DNA of 64,000 nt from Microbacterium maritypicum (GCF_041529975.1 NZ_CP168030.1:2790001-2854000), one strand, 5' to 3'. Shown: positions 8,962 to 17,473, counted from the stretch's first letter. Numbers and translations: made by a program. The notes: a model not told the origin generated them from the letters alone.

Positions 8962-9558
8962 TTACTGAACGGGAAGGGTTCGGGGCCGCCACGACTCGCG
9001 ACGGGCCTCGAACTGCGCGATCTTGTCTTCGTTGCGCAGCGTGAGCCCGATGTCATCGAGCCCTTCGAGGAGCCGCCATCTAGTGTAATCGTCGATCCCG
9101 ATCTCGGCCTGGACGTCACCGATCGACGCGCTGCGCGCCTCGAGGTCGACCGTCATCCGTGCCCCGGGATTCCGGTCGATCTCCGCCCAGATCCGCTCGA
9201 GATCCTCTTCCGAGATCGTCGCCGCGAGAAGGCCCTGCTTGCCCGAGTTCCCGCGGAAGATGTCGGCGAAGCGCGGACTGAGGACCACTTTGAATCCGAA
9301 GTCGCGCAATGCCCACACGGCGTGCTCACGGCTGGATCCGGTACCGAAGTCCGAACCGGCGACGAGGACGGACGCGCCCTGGAATTCCGGCTGGTTGAGC
9401 ACGAACTCCGGGTCCTGTCGCCAGCCGTGGAACAGAGCATCTTCGAAACCCGTCTTCGTGACGCGCTTCAAGAAGACAGCCGGGATGATCTGGTCGGTGT
9501 CGACGTTCGAGCGCTTCAGCGGTGCGGCGACGCCCGTGTGCGTGATGAACTTCTCCAT
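8962..9558 (-). CDS. leuD: 3-isopropylmalate dehydratase small subunit
   Basis: LeuD is the swivelling domain of isopropylmalate isomerase, which converts 2- to 3-isopropylmalate in leucine synthesis. The 198-residue protein begins [26 protein letters not shown], with the family DTDQIIP motif, and contains the GSSREHA substrate-binding loop and GNSGKQGLL. The length is usual. It lies 3 bp after the leuC stop, so the two subunits are made from one transcript. murA follows 66 bp downstream on the same strand. Confidence 0.96.
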   Translation of the reverse strand: MEKFITHTGVAAPLKRSNVDTDQIIPAVFLKRVTKTGFEDALFHGWRQDPEFVLNQPEFQGASVLVAGSDFGTGSSREHAVWALRDFGFKVVLSPRFADIFRGNSGKQGLLAATISEEDLERIWAEIDRNPGARMTVDLEARSASIGDVQAEIGIDDYTRWRLLEGLDDIGLTLRNEDKIAQFEARRESWRPRTLPVQ

Positions 9559-9561
9559 GGG

Positions 9562-11007
9562 TCAGATCCCTTCCGTCAGGTCGCTCGGGCTGGACAGCGT
9601 GCCGCGGATCGCGGTCGCGGCGGCGACGAGCGGCGACACGAGGTGCGTGCGCCCTCCCTTGCCCTGCCGTCCTTCGAAGTTGCGGTTCGATGTGGAAGCA
9701 CAGCGCTCGCCCGGTGCGAGCTGGTCGGGGTTCATGCCCAGACACATCGAGCATCCGGCGAAGCGCCATTCCGCTCCGAAGTCCGTGATGACCTTGTCGA
9801 GGCCCTCTGCCTCGGCCTCCAGGCGTACACGCGCCGACCCGGGGACGACCATGACGCGCACACCGTCGGCCTTCTTCTTGCCCTGGATGATCGATGCGAA
9901 GGCGCGCAGGTCCTCGATGCGGCTGTTGGTGCACGACCCCATGAACACGGCGTCGACCGGTACCTCCTTGAGGGGCGTCCCCGGCGTGAGGTCCATGTAC
10001 TCCAGCGCACGCTCGGCGGCGGCCCGCTCGTTCGGATCGACGATCTCGGCGGGATTCGGCACCGAGGACGACAGCGAGCTGCCCTGACCGGGGTTGGTCC
10101 CCCAGGTCACGAACGGCTCGAGCTCGTCGGCGTCGATGAAGACCTCGGCGTCGAAGGTCGCGCCCTCGTCGGTCGGCAGGGTGCGCCAGTAGGCCACGGC
10201 CTCTTCCCAGTCCTGGCCCTTGGGGGCGTGCGGACGGCCCTCGAGGTAGGCGAAGGTGGTCTCGTCGGGCGCGACCATGCCGGCCCGGGCTCCGGCCTCT
10301 ATCGACATGTTGCAGATCGTCATGCGCCCCTCCATGGAGAGGGCGCGGATGGCGCTGCCGCGATACTCGAGCACGTAGCCCTGACCGCCACCCGTGCCGA
10401 TCTTCGCGATCACGGCGAGGATGATGTCCTTCGCGGTGACGCCGTCACGCAGAGTGCCCTCGACGTTGATCGCCATGGTCTTGAACGGCTTCAGCGGCAG
10501 AGTCTGCGTGGCCATGACGTGCTCGACCTCGCTGGTGCCGATGCCGAATGCCATCGCTCCGAACGCGCCGTGCGTCGAGGTGTGGGAATCCCCGCAGACC
10601 ACCGTGATTCCGGGCATCGTGAGCCCGAGCTGGGGTCCGACGACATGCACGATGCCCTGTTCCGCGTCACCGAGCGAGTGCAGACGCACCCCGAACTCCG
10701 CCGCGTTGCGGCGCAGCGTCTCGATCTGCGTGCGGCTGGTCAGATCGGCGATCGGCTTGTGGATCTCCAGCGTCGGGGTGTTGTGGTCCTCGGTCGCGAT
10801 CGTCAGGTCGAGGCGGCGGAGCGGCCGCCCTTCGCTGCGGAGGCCGTCGAACGCCTGCGGGCTGGTGACCTCGTGCACGAGGTGCAGGTCGATGTAGATG
10901 AGGTCGGGTTCGCCGTTCTCGCCCTTGACGACGAGGTGGTCGTCCCAGACCTTCTCGGCGAGGGTCCTGCGGCGTGCGGAATCGGCACCGTTTGCGGGGG
11001 TGGTCAT
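9562..11007 (-). CDS. leuC: 3-isopropylmalate dehydratase large subunit
   Basis: LeuC carries the [4Fe-4S] cluster and active site of isopropylmalate isomerase and pairs with LeuD. The start is ATG 11007 behind an AGGAG site, giving 481 residues that begin [20 protein letters not shown]. Aconitase-family motifs are clear: [30 protein letters not shown] with the first cluster cysteine, and [13 protein letters not shown] with the other two. A 110-nt leader upstream codes a leucine-rich peptide and a strong hairpin, so expression is probably set by leucyl-tRNA charging. Confidence 0.96.
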   Translation of the reverse strand: MTTPANGADSARRRTLAEKVWDDHLVVKGENGEPDLIYIDLHLVHEVTSPQAFDGLRSEGRPLRRLDLTIATEDHNTPTLEIHKPIADLTSRTQIETLRRNAAEFGVRLHSLGDAEQGIVHVVGPQLGLTMPGITVVCGDSHTSTHGAFGAMAFGIGTSEVEHVMATQTLPLKPFKTMAINVEGTLRDGVTAKDIILAVIAKIGTGGGQGYVLEYRGSAIRALSMEGRMTICNMSIEAGARAGMVAPDETTFAYLEGRPHAPKGQDWEEAVAYWRTLPTDEGATFDAEVFIDADELEPFVTWGTNPGQGSSLSSSVPNPAEIVDPNERAAAERALEYMDLTPGTPLKEVPVDAVFMGSCTNSRIEDLRAFASIIQGKKKADGVRVMVVPGSARVRLEAEAEGLDKVITDFGAEWRFAGCSMCLGMNPDQLAPGERCASTSNRNFEGRQGKGGRTHLVSPLVAAATAIRGTLSSPSDLTEGI

Positions 11008-11048
11008 TGCGTGTCTCCTGAGGCTGGCGGTACGGCCCACGATGGACT

Positions 11049-11088
11049 CCGCGACGAGGAGGGGCTCTAGATCGAGGTCTCGTCGCGG
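11049..11088 (-). promoter_or_regulatory. Leader hairpin of the leuCD mRNA
   Basis: On the minus strand, CCGCGACGAG (11079-11088) pairs perfectly with CTCGTCGCGG (11049-11058), giving a 10-bp GC-rich stem. Its 5' arm overlaps codons 10-13 of the leader peptide, so a ribosome paused on the leucine codons would cover it. No U-run follows, so it does not look like a classical terminator. The leader has CUCCU-like stretches that could pair with the leuC AGGAG site. The mechanism (transcriptional or translational attenuation) is inferred, not shown. Confidence 0.6.
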
Positions 11089-11117
11089 CGCGTAAGAAGA
11101 AGGAGCACGGTCCGCAT
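11067..11117 (-). CDS. leuL: Leucine-rich leader peptide of leuCD (attenuator)
   Basis: This is a 16-codon [19 protein letters not shown], ending in TAG. It has four consecutive leucine codons (CTC CTT CTT CTT). CTT is rare in this GC-rich genome, so pausing under leucine limitation would be marked. The ATG follows TAATCT (11124-11129) by 6 nt, so the leader ORF appears to start right at the transcript's 5' end. It lies 110 nt before the leuC start. The arrangement is that of a Leu-codon attenuator; the gene name is used by analogy. Confidence 0.72.
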   Translation of the reverse strand: MRTVLLLLTRRDETSI

Positions 11118-11123
11118 GACGTC

Positions 11124-11129
11124 AGATTA
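11124..11129 (-). promoter_or_regulatory. -10 box of the leuL-leuCD promoter
   Basis: TAATCT on the minus strand fits the TANNNT -10 consensus and lies 6 nt before the leader peptide ATG at 11117. No clear -35 hexamer is visible at the expected distance. Confidence 0.5.
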
Positions 11130-11197
11130 CCACCGCTCGGACGCGCTCCGACCCGTCATGACACTCTGTTGAGCACCGAACGACCGAGAGGCACCGC

Positions 11198-12493
11198 ATG
11201 ACCGTCGACACCGCCCGCTTCGCCACCCGTGCGGTCCACGCGGCGAGAAGCCGTGAGACGGCCGCCTCGCGCGCGACCCCCATCTATCTGACGGCGGGGT
11301 TCGAGTTCGACGACTTCGACCATGCGGCCGACCACTTCAGCACCGGGGCGGGCTTCGGATACACGCGCACGGGCAACCCGACAGTTCGAGCCGTGGAGCG
11401 TCAGCTCGCGGCTCTGGAGTCCGGCGCGGACGCGGTGCTGGTCGCGAGCGGACAGGCGGCGGTCGTGACCGCCCTGCTGACCGTCGTGGGTGCCGGCGAC
11501 CACATCGTCTCCTCCACGCACATCTATGAGGGCACCCGAGGGCTCTTCCTCGACAACCTGGCTCGCCTCGACATCGAGACGACCTTCGTCGACGACATCG
11601 CCGATCCGGACGCCTGGCGGGCGGCGATCCGCCCGAACACCCGCGCGGTGTTCGCCGAGTCCGTCGCGAACGCGCGCAACGACGTGCTCGATATCCGCGC
11701 CATCAGCGACATCGCCGACGAGTTCGCGATCCCGCTGATCGTGGACAACACCCTGGCGACCCCGGCCCTGCTGCGTCCGATCGAGCACGGCGCGGCGATC
11801 GTCGTCCATTCCGCGTCGAAGTTCCTGGCCGGACACGGGTCGGTGCTCGGCGGCGTGATCGTCGACGACGGACGCTTCGACGCCGAGCACGCGGGCCACA
11901 ATGCGCCGCACCTCGTGCTGCCGGGTCGCGGCGACGCGCCCAGTGTCTTCGCTCGCCACGGCGGCCGCGCACGCATCGCCTACGCGCGGGAGTCGGTGGC
12001 ACCTCGTTTCGGGGCGTCTCCGTCGCCGCTCAACGCCTTCCTGATCGGCCAGGGCGTGGAGACGCTCGGCCTCCGCGTCGAGAGGCAGTCCCGCAACGCC
12101 CTCCAGATCGCGCAGTGGCTGGAACGGCACGACGCGGTCGAGAGCGTGGACTACGTCGGACTCCCCTCGCATCCTGACCACGAGATCGGCTCCCGCTACC
12201 TCGAAGGCGGATCGGGGTCGATCTTCACCTTCACCCTGCGTGGCGGGTTGCCCGCCGCACGACGGTTCGTCGAGGGCGTGCAGGTCTTCACGCACATGAC
12301 GCACATCGGTGACGTCCGCTCTCTGGTGCTGCATCCGGCGACGACGAGTCACGCGCAGCGCACGGACGAAGAGCGCGAGGTTCTGGGGGTGCACCCCGGC
12401 ACGCTGCGGGTGTCGATCGGCATCGAAGACGTCGATGATCTCGTCGCCGACCTCTCCCAGGTGCTGAACGCCGTGCGGGAGACGGTTGCATGA
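11198..12493 (+). CDS. metY: O-acetylhomoserine sulfhydrylase / Cys-Met metabolism PLP enzyme
   Basis: This is a PLP-dependent enzyme of the Cys/Met metabolism family, 431 residues long. It probably makes homocysteine from O-acetylhomoserine and sulfide. Family features are YTRTGNPT (55-62), the ASGQAA glycine turn near 83-88, VDNTLATP (182-189) and the PLP-binding lysine K208 in VHSASKFLAGHG. The length and the THIGDVRSLVLHPA C-terminal motif fit MetY better than cystathionine lyase. ATG 11198 has GAGAGG upstream. The stop overlaps the start of the next gene (ATGA), pointing to a shared sulfur role. Confidence 0.87.
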   Translation: MTVDTARFATRAVHAARSRETAASRATPIYLTAGFEFDDFDHAADHFSTGAGFGYTRTGNPTVRAVERQLAALESGADAVLVASGQAAVVTALLTVVGAGDHIVSSTHIYEGTRGLFLDNLARLDIETTFVDDIADPDAWRAAIRPNTRAVFAESVANARNDVLDIRAISDIADEFAIPLIVDNTLATPALLRPIEHGAAIVVHSASKFLAGHGSVLGGVIVDDGRFDAEHAGHNAPHLVLPGRGDAPSVFARHGGRARIAYARESVAPRFGASPSPLNAFLIGQGVETLGLRVERQSRNALQIAQWLERHDAVESVDYVGLPSHPDHEIGSRYLEGGSGSIFTFTLRGGLPAARRFVEGVQVFTHMTHIGDVRSLVLHPATTSHAQRTDEEREVLGVHPGTLRVSIGIEDVDDLVADLSQVLNAVRETVA

Positions 12494-13803
12494 GCCGCCC
12501 CCAGCACTTCGGCTGGTTCCTGGCGCGCGGTTTCGGGCCGCAGGGCTGGGGCTATCCGGCTCTCGACTGGGATTACGACTGGACGCGCCCTGAGGTGTAC
12601 CAGGACGCTGCCCGCACCCTCGAGCAGGCGGGCTTCGACCTGGTCATCATCGAGGACGCGCCGTCGTTGGGGTCGCCGTCGACGATCGATCTACGGGTCC
12701 GCCACGCCTTCGGGGGCCCCAAGCACGATCCACTCCTGCTCGCTCCGTATCTCTTCCAGGCGACGAGGCACCTGGGCGTGGTGCCGACGGTCAATCCGGC
12801 CGCGTACCTCCCCTACACCGCGGCGCGCCAGTTCGCGACGCTGCAGCATCTGAGCGGGCATCGGCTGGGTCTCAACGTCGTCACCGACACCGGCAGCGCA
12901 CGACACTTCTCGGACACGCCGCAGCTCGGTCACGACGAGGCGTACGACCGCGCGGAGGAATGGCTCGCCGGAATCCGCGCGCTGTGGCACAGCTGGGACG
13001 ACGGCGCACTCGTCGCCGACCGGGAGACCGGCGTCTATGCCGACGGCGCGAAGCTGCAGCCCGTCCGGCACCGGGGCGAGCACTTCGCGTTCGACGGCCC
13101 GCTCAACGCCCTCCCGTTCACGGACGGGGATCCGGCGATCGTCTCCCCCGGTGGCTCCGGGCGCGGACTCGGGTTCGCCGGCGCGAACTCCGATGTGCAG
13201 CTCGCGCTGGCTTCGCTGAACGAGAAGTCCGTGCGCGACTACCGTGCCCGGGTACACGAGGCGGCGATCGCGAAGGGGCGGCAGCCGGAGGACGTCAAGA
13301 TCCTCTTCGCCATCCAGCCCGTGATCACCACATCGAGCGAGGAGGCGGACCGCATCGTCGCCGCCTCGGCCCATCCCGACGACGCCGCACTGGTGCAGAT
13401 CGCCCGCAAGCAGTCCAGCGACCTCGAGACCGACCTCACGTCGCTCGACCTCGACAAGGCGCTGGACCCCTCGATCTTCGGCGCCCACGTCTCACGCGGG
13501 AGCATCCAGCGCCTGATCGGAGACCGCGGCGAGGACGCCCCGCTGCGCGCACATCTGACGGCGCTCGCCCGCACGGGCCGGATCACGGACCGCTCCGGCT
13601 TCGTCGGCACGGCCGAGGAGTTCGCCGACCTGGTCGAAGAGCTCGGCGAGTGGGGCAACGACGGCGTGCTGCTCTGGGGTGACTTCCATCCGGTCACCCT
13701 GCACCGCACACTCGATGAGCTCGTGCCCATCCTGCGCCGCCGCGGCATCCTCCGTCGCGCGTATGCGGACGGCGGTCTCCAGGAGAACCTGCGCGCGTTC
13801 TGA
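12490..13803 (+). CDS. FMN-dependent monooxygenase, NtaA/SnaA/DszA family
   Basis: This is a 437-residue luciferase-like flavin monooxygenase. The opening FGWFLARGFGPQGWGYP, the YLFQATRHLGVVPTVNPAAYLPY stretch, QHLSGHRLGLNVVTDTG and SPGGSGRGLGFAGAN fit the NtaA/SnaA/DszA branch, which uses reduced FMN and O2 on sulfones, chelators or related substrates. It overlaps metY by 4 bp, so a role in freeing sulfur from organic compounds for MetY is a reasonable inference. No flavin reductase or sulfonate transporter is next to it. The exact substrate cannot be read from sequence. Confidence 0.8.
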   Translation: MSRPQHFGWFLARGFGPQGWGYPALDWDYDWTRPEVYQDAARTLEQAGFDLVIIEDAPSLGSPSTIDLRVRHAFGGPKHDPLLLAPYLFQATRHLGVVPTVNPAAYLPYTAARQFATLQHLSGHRLGLNVVTDTGSARHFSDTPQLGHDEAYDRAEEWLAGIRALWHSWDDGALVADRETGVYADGAKLQPVRHRGEHFAFDGPLNALPFTDGDPAIVSPGGSGRGLGFAGANSDVQLALASLNEKSVRDYRARVHEAAIAKGRQPEDVKILFAIQPVITTSSEEADRIVAASAHPDDAALVQIARKQSSDLETDLTSLDLDKALDPSIFGAHVSRGSIQRLIGDRGEDAPLRAHLTALARTGRITDRSGFVGTAEEFADLVEELGEWGNDGVLLWGDFHPVTLHRTLDELVPILRRRGILRRAYADGGLQENLRAF

Positions 13804-13822
13804 TCGGCTATCCGGCCGACCG

Positions 13823-14320
13823 TCACCAGCCCAGGGAGCCGGGAACGCCTTTGAAGGGACCGACGACAGCCGAGGTGACCCACCCGCCGTAGAACCCACC
13901 CGGCTGCGGAACGGCGATCTCTTCCCCGACGGTGCACTCGTCCATCTGCGCCGCATACACGGCGACCCGGTCCATCAGCGCCTCGAAGCCGGGCGCCGGG
14001 TGCGGGTAGTTCCAGGCGGCCCCCTGACGCAGGGTTTCTCCACTGCGCACGTCGAAGTAGCGGGCAGCACCCTTGAACTCGCAGAAAGATGCGCCGGGGG
14101 CATCGACGAGTGCACCGGGGACGAAGTCGACGATCGGAAGGTAGTACACAGGAGGGTGACTGGTCTCCAGCACGCGCACCGCGCCACGGGTATCGGCGAT
14201 CAGATGCCCGCCGAGGCGGATCGTGATGCGCTCGGCGACCTGTTCGACGCGCGGCGGCCTCGGGTAGTCCCAGACGGATTCCTGCCCGGGGGCCGGAGTG
14301 ATCGGGCGAGGTCTGCGCAT
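13823..14320 (-). CDS. DUF427 domain-containing protein
   Basis: This is a 165-residue cytosolic protein of the DUF427 family, whose function is unknown. Characteristic stretches are SVWDYPRPPRVE, ARVLETSHPPVYYLP in the variant VRVLETSHPPVYYLP, FCEFKGAARYFDV and WNYPHPAPGFEAL. The last includes the conserved WxYP and pairs with GFYGGWVTS near the end. The protein is short and has no signal peptide. ATG 14320 follows TAAGAT (14327-14332) by 6 nt, so it is likely leaderless. It is convergent with the monooxygenase gene. Confidence 0.82.
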   Translation of the reverse strand: MRRPRPITPAPGQESVWDYPRPPRVEQVAERITIRLGGHLIADTRGAVRVLETSHPPVYYLPIVDFVPGALVDAPGASFCEFKGAARYFDVRSGETLRQGAAWNYPHPAPGFEALMDRVAVYAAQMDECTVGEEIAVPQPGGFYGGWVTSAVVGPFKGVPGSLGW

Positions 14321-14430
14321 CTGCGCATCTTACGTCTCTCCGTTCAGATCATCGACCTCACGCGGGACGCCGCGCCTCTGCGGTCAGACGAGCGAGACCC
14401 CGCTCCCGATCCGTCCATGCCGGCGGGGAC

Positions 14431-15435
14431 TCACTCGACGGTCGTGGTGGGCCGAGACGCCCGCTTCTCACGCGAGGAGGCGATGAGGCTCGCCACCGTG
14501 GCGATGGTCATCGAAGCCAGGATCACGCCGAGCGAGACCATGTTGCTGATGTCGGGCACCCACTCGACGTGCTGACCGCCGTTGATGAACGGCAGCTCGT
14601 TGACGTGCAGCGCGTGCAGGATCAGCTTGATGCCGATGAAGCCGAGGATCACCGCGATGCCGTAGTGCAGGTAGCGGAGGCGATCGAGGAGGTCGCCCAG
14701 CAGGAAGTAGAGCTGGCGCAGACCCATGAGCGCGAAGATGTTGGCCGCGAAGACGAGGAAGCCGTTCGTGGTGATCTCGAAGATCGCCGGGATCGAGTCG
14801 ATCGCGAAGATCAGATCGGTGACGCCGATCGTGATGAAGACGATCACCATGGGCGTCCACATGCGCTTGCCGTTCACCGTGGTGCGGATCTTCGATCCGT
14901 CGTACTCCTCGCTGATGTCGACGCGACGACGGAGCAGGCGCACGATGAAGTTCTCACGCTTGACCTCGCCCTCATGGTCGCCGTCGGGCATGGCCTGACG
15001 GATCGCCGTCCAGATGAGGAATGCGCCGAAGATGTAGAAGATCGGCGAGAAGTTCTCGACGATCGCCACACCGGCGAGGATGAAGAGGCCGCGCAGGATC
15101 AGCGCGATGATGATGCCCACCATGAGGACCTGCTGCTGCAGCCGCCGCGGCACGGCGAACTGGGCCATGATCAGGACGAACACGAACAGGTTGTCGATCG
15201 ACAGGCTGTATTCGAGGGCCCAGCCGGTGATGAAGTCGCCGGCGTTCTGCCAGCCGCCGACGTTGCCCAGCAGAACCGCGAACAGCAGTGCCAGACCCAC
15301 GTAGAAGACCACCCACAGGGTGGACTCCTTCGTCGAGGGGATGTGCGGCCGCAGCCGGATGAGGAGCAGGTCGGCGATCAGGACGATCGTGAGGACGACC
15401 ATCGAGGTGATCTCGAACCAGACGGGGATTTCCAA
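14431..15435 (-). CDS. TerC/Alx-family integral membrane protein (likely Mn export)
   Basis: This is a 334-residue multi-span membrane protein of the TerC family, several of whose members export Mn(II). Hydrophobic helices run through the sequence, with the family signatures EYSLSIDNLFVFVLIMAQF and IGVTDLIFAIDSIPAIFEIT; the acidic residues in these are the likely metal ligands. The frame opens with TTG at 15435, preceded by GAAAGG. A yybP-ykoY-type Mn riboswitch lies directly upstream, which strongly supports a manganese role. Tellurite resistance is the historic family name only. Confidence 0.88.
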   Translation of the reverse strand: MEIPVWFEITSMVVLTIVLIADLLLIRLRPHIPSTKESTLWVVFYVGLALLFAVLLGNVGGWQNAGDFITGWALEYSLSIDNLFVFVLIMAQFAVPRRLQQQVLMVGIIIALILRGLFILAGVAIVENFSPIFYIFGAFLIWTAIRQAMPDGDHEGEVKRENFIVRLLRRRVDISEEYDGSKIRTTVNGKRMWTPMVIVFITIGVTDLIFAIDSIPAIFEITTNGFLVFAANIFALMGLRQLYFLLGDLLDRLRYLHYGIAVILGFIGIKLILHALHVNELPFINGGQHVEWVPDISNMVSLGVILASMTIATVASLIASSREKRASRPTTTVE

Positions 15436-15461
15436 GGGCGCACGGGCCTTTCGCGGAGGGG

Positions 15462-15570
15462 TCGGGAATCAGTCGAAAGTCTCTCCCCCGCACAGATGTG
15501 CGTCGCGCGCCCGGAGCAGCGATGACGGTGCTCGTGATGACGTTACGCGCGGATCCGGGATACTCCCTCT
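15462..15570 (-). ncRNA. yybP-ykoY-type manganese riboswitch
   Basis: The minus-strand 5' UTR of the TerC gene holds the two conserved loops of this riboswitch: GGGAGTA at 15567-15561 and GGAGAGACTTTCGAC near 15486-15472. Between them is GTCATCACGAG. CCCGGA (15559-15554) pairs with TCCGGG (15515-15510), and CGCAC-ATCT-GTGCG forms a small hairpin at about 15501-15488. GGGA/TCCC ends can close the base stem. The motif is known to sense Mn(II) upstream of TerC and Alx genes. The call is by eye; a covariance-model search would settle it. Confidence 0.78.
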
Positions 15571-15699
15571 CGCCCGGGCAATGCTACCGGAGCCGCGGCA
15601 TCGCGGGGAACAGCGATCGAGACGAATGCGGCGACCGGATCTGAGACGATGAGGCAGCGATCGACACTTCCCTGGTGAGAGACACCGAACGGAATCAGG

Positions 15700-16260
15700 A
15701 TGCCCGTGCAGACGAGTGATCAGAAATGGGCGGCGCAGGCCGCGGCCGGCGACGAGAGCGCCTTCCGCGAGCTGTACCGCACGCACGTGCGGCCGGTCTA
15801 CTGGATCGCCCAGGGCATCCTGGCGTCGCCCGCCGACGCGGAGGACGTCACCCAGGAGACGTTCGTCGTCGCCTGGCGCAAGCTCCCCGCCCTCGAGCTC
15901 CAGGGCGAGTCGATCCTGCCCTGGCTGGCCACGATCTGCCGCTTCCAGGCCGCGAACCGGCTGCGCCAGCGGCGCCGCGATCAAGCGCACACCGCCGAGG
16001 CCGTCGACGAGACCCTGCTGCCCGACACGATCAGCGTCGAGGAGCAGGTCATCACGGCCGAGCTCGCCGCCCGGATCGCCGTCGAGGTCGGGACCCTGAA
16101 CGAGCTCGACCGTGAGATCTTCCGCCTGTGCGCGTCCGAGGGCTACGCCTATCAGGCCGCAGCCGAGGAATTGGGCATCACGCACGCGGTCGTCCGCAAT
16201 CGTCTCTCCCGAGTGCGCACCCGGTTGCGCGGCGCCGTGAAAGAAGTGAGAGACGCATGA
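15700..16260 (+). CDS. RNA polymerase sigma factor, sigma-70 ECF type
   Basis: This is a 186-residue ECF-type sigma factor. Region 2 includes ESAFRELYRTHVRPVYWIAQ and ADAEDVTQETFVVAW (about 19-65). Region 4 ends with EGYAYQAAAEELGITHAVVRNRLSRVRTRLR, a helix-turn-helix for -35 recognition. There is no extended N-terminus or region 1. It is translationally coupled (ATGA overlap) to a membrane protein with DUF4349, which may be its anti-sigma partner or main target. The ATG start has GGAATCAGG just upstream. Confidence 0.9.
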   Translation: MPVQTSDQKWAAQAAAGDESAFRELYRTHVRPVYWIAQGILASPADAEDVTQETFVVAWRKLPALELQGESILPWLATICRFQAANRLRQRRRDQAHTAEAVDETLLPDTISVEEQVITAELAARIAVEVGTLNELDREIFRLCASEGYAYQAAAEELGITHAVVRNRLSRVRTRLRGAVKEVRDA

Positions 16261-17375
16261 ACGACCAGAACCCCCGTGGCGAACTGCCGGTGCTGTCGGA
16301 CGACGCCATCGCCCGCATCGAGACCGCCGTGTTCACCGAGATCGCCGCGGAACGCTCGCCCACGCATCCGAAGGCCGAGCGCGCCAGGAAGCGCCGCCGC
16401 CGCTGGCTCACGGGCGGCGGCATCGCCGCGGCCTTCGTCGTCGGCGTCCTCGTGACACCACCGATCCTCGGCGCGGTCGGTGGCGCCGCAACGTCGACGG
16501 CCGAAGGGCTGAGCATGCCGGGCGGCGTCTCGATGGATTCCTCGTCGTCATCACCGGATCAGATGTCCGACTCCGCGCCCGAATCGCTCCCCGGGAGCAT
16601 CTCCGACTCCACCATCGCCGGTGCCGAGAGTAGCGAGGGCGATAGGGAGATCATCGCGACCGCGCAGGCGACCGTCCAGGTGAAGAGCATCGCGGACGCC
16701 GCTTCAGCCATCGCGACGATCGCCGAGGAGCACGACGGCTATGTCGAGAGCACCGAGATCGGGAAGGCCCTCGCCGTCGACGGCACGTCCGAACCGGCGC
16801 CCGCCGACTCGGCGTACGGCTGGATCAGCATCCGGGTGCCGTCTGCCGATCTACCGGATGTGATCACCGCGCTCGGGGAGACCGGTGACGTGCTCTCGTC
16901 GTCGACGTCGAAGCAGGACGTGACCTCGGTGTCGATCGATCTTCAGGCGCGCGTCGACTCGACGCGCGCGTCCGTCGAGCGTCTCACCGAGCTGATGGCG
17001 CAGTCGGGAAGCGTCTCCGAGCTGATCGAGGCCGAGGTCGCGCTGACCGACCGACAGGCGCAGCTCGAGTCGTATGAGCAGCAGCTCGAGTCCCTGCAGG
17101 GTCAGGTCGCGATGTCATCGCTTCAGGTACAACTCACCAGAGCGACGACGGCCACCACCGCCGATCCCGCCGGGTTCGCCGACGGCCTGCTCGCCGGATG
17201 GAACGGCCTCGTCGTCTCGCTGAACGCCCTCGTGATCGCTCTGGGCTTCGCCCTCCCCTGGCTCGCGGTCGTCGGTGTCGTCGTACTGATCGTGTGGCTG
17301 ATCCGTCGAGCGCGCCGGAACCGTCGATCCGCACCCTCGACGAGCGCGGAGCAGGCAGGGGCCGACGAGGCCTGA
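16257..17375 (+). CDS. DUF4349 membrane protein, coupled to sigma factor
   Basis: This is a 372-residue membrane protein. A cytosolic N-terminus of about 45 residues (with the basic run KAERARKRRRR) precedes a first transmembrane segment near residues 49-70 and a Ser-rich linker with several Met residues. Then comes a DUF4349 domain with IIATAQATVQVKSIADA, ISIRVPSADLPDVITALG and a coiled-coil region LTDRQAQLESYEQQLESLQG. A C-terminal transmembrane helix and a basic tail follow. Position directly after a sigma gene, and the short cytosolic head, would suit an anti-sigma role, but no zinc-binding anti-sigma motif is visible. Confidence 0.8.
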   Translation: MNDQNPRGELPVLSDDAIARIETAVFTEIAAERSPTHPKAERARKRRRRWLTGGGIAAAFVVGVLVTPPILGAVGGAATSTAEGLSMPGGVSMDSSSSSPDQMSDSAPESLPGSISDSTIAGAESSEGDREIIATAQATVQVKSIADAASAIATIAEEHDGYVESTEIGKALAVDGTSEPAPADSAYGWISIRVPSADLPDVITALGETGDVLSSSTSKQDVTSVSIDLQARVDSTRASVERLTELMAQSGSVSELIEAEVALTDRQAQLESYEQQLESLQGQVAMSSLQVQLTRATTATTADPAGFADGLLAGWNGLVVSLNALVIALGFALPWLAVVGVVVLIVWLIRRARRNRRSAPSTSAEQAGADEA

Positions 17376-17393
17376 GTTCCGTCCAGCGAATCC

Positions 17394-17433
17394 AGAAGAG
17401 GCCGCTCCCGGGAAACCGGAAGCGGCCTCTTCT
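17394..17433 (+). terminator. Rho-independent terminator after the sigma/DUF4349 operon
   Basis: AGAAGAGGCCGCT (17394-17406) pairs with AGCGGCCTCTTCT (17421-17433), a 13-bp stem around a 14-nt loop. It begins 18 bp after the DUF4349 stop. The T-run is short (CTCTTCT). Confidence 0.7.
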
Positions 17434-17473
17434 GTCCGGAAAGCAAGAAAGTTCTGTCCGAAAAGCAAGAAAG
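17430..17473. repeat. 22-bp tandem duplication between two terminators
   Basis: Two head-to-tail copies of a 22-bp unit (17430-17451 and 17452-17473) beginning TTCTGTCCG and ending AGCAAGAAAG differ at one base (G versus A at position 10). The unit overlaps the tail of the first terminator and the base of the second. It looks like a recent slippage duplication. Confidence 0.75.

Noticed and set aside
7507-11070. A 1187-codon open frame on the plus strand opposite plsC, murA, leuD and leuC.
   Set aside because: It is the antisense shadow of four well-conserved genes. High third-position GC leaves few stops on the complement. The translation is low-complexity, rich in Arg, Gly, Asp and Val, with no domain.
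11158-11172. A four-codon ORF (M-T-L-C-stop) just before metY, resembling a cysteine-sensing uORF.
   Set aside because: It has only one Cys codon and no promoter or ribosome binding site at a fitting distance, and such short ORFs occur often by chance. The Cys just before the stop is intriguing but not enough.
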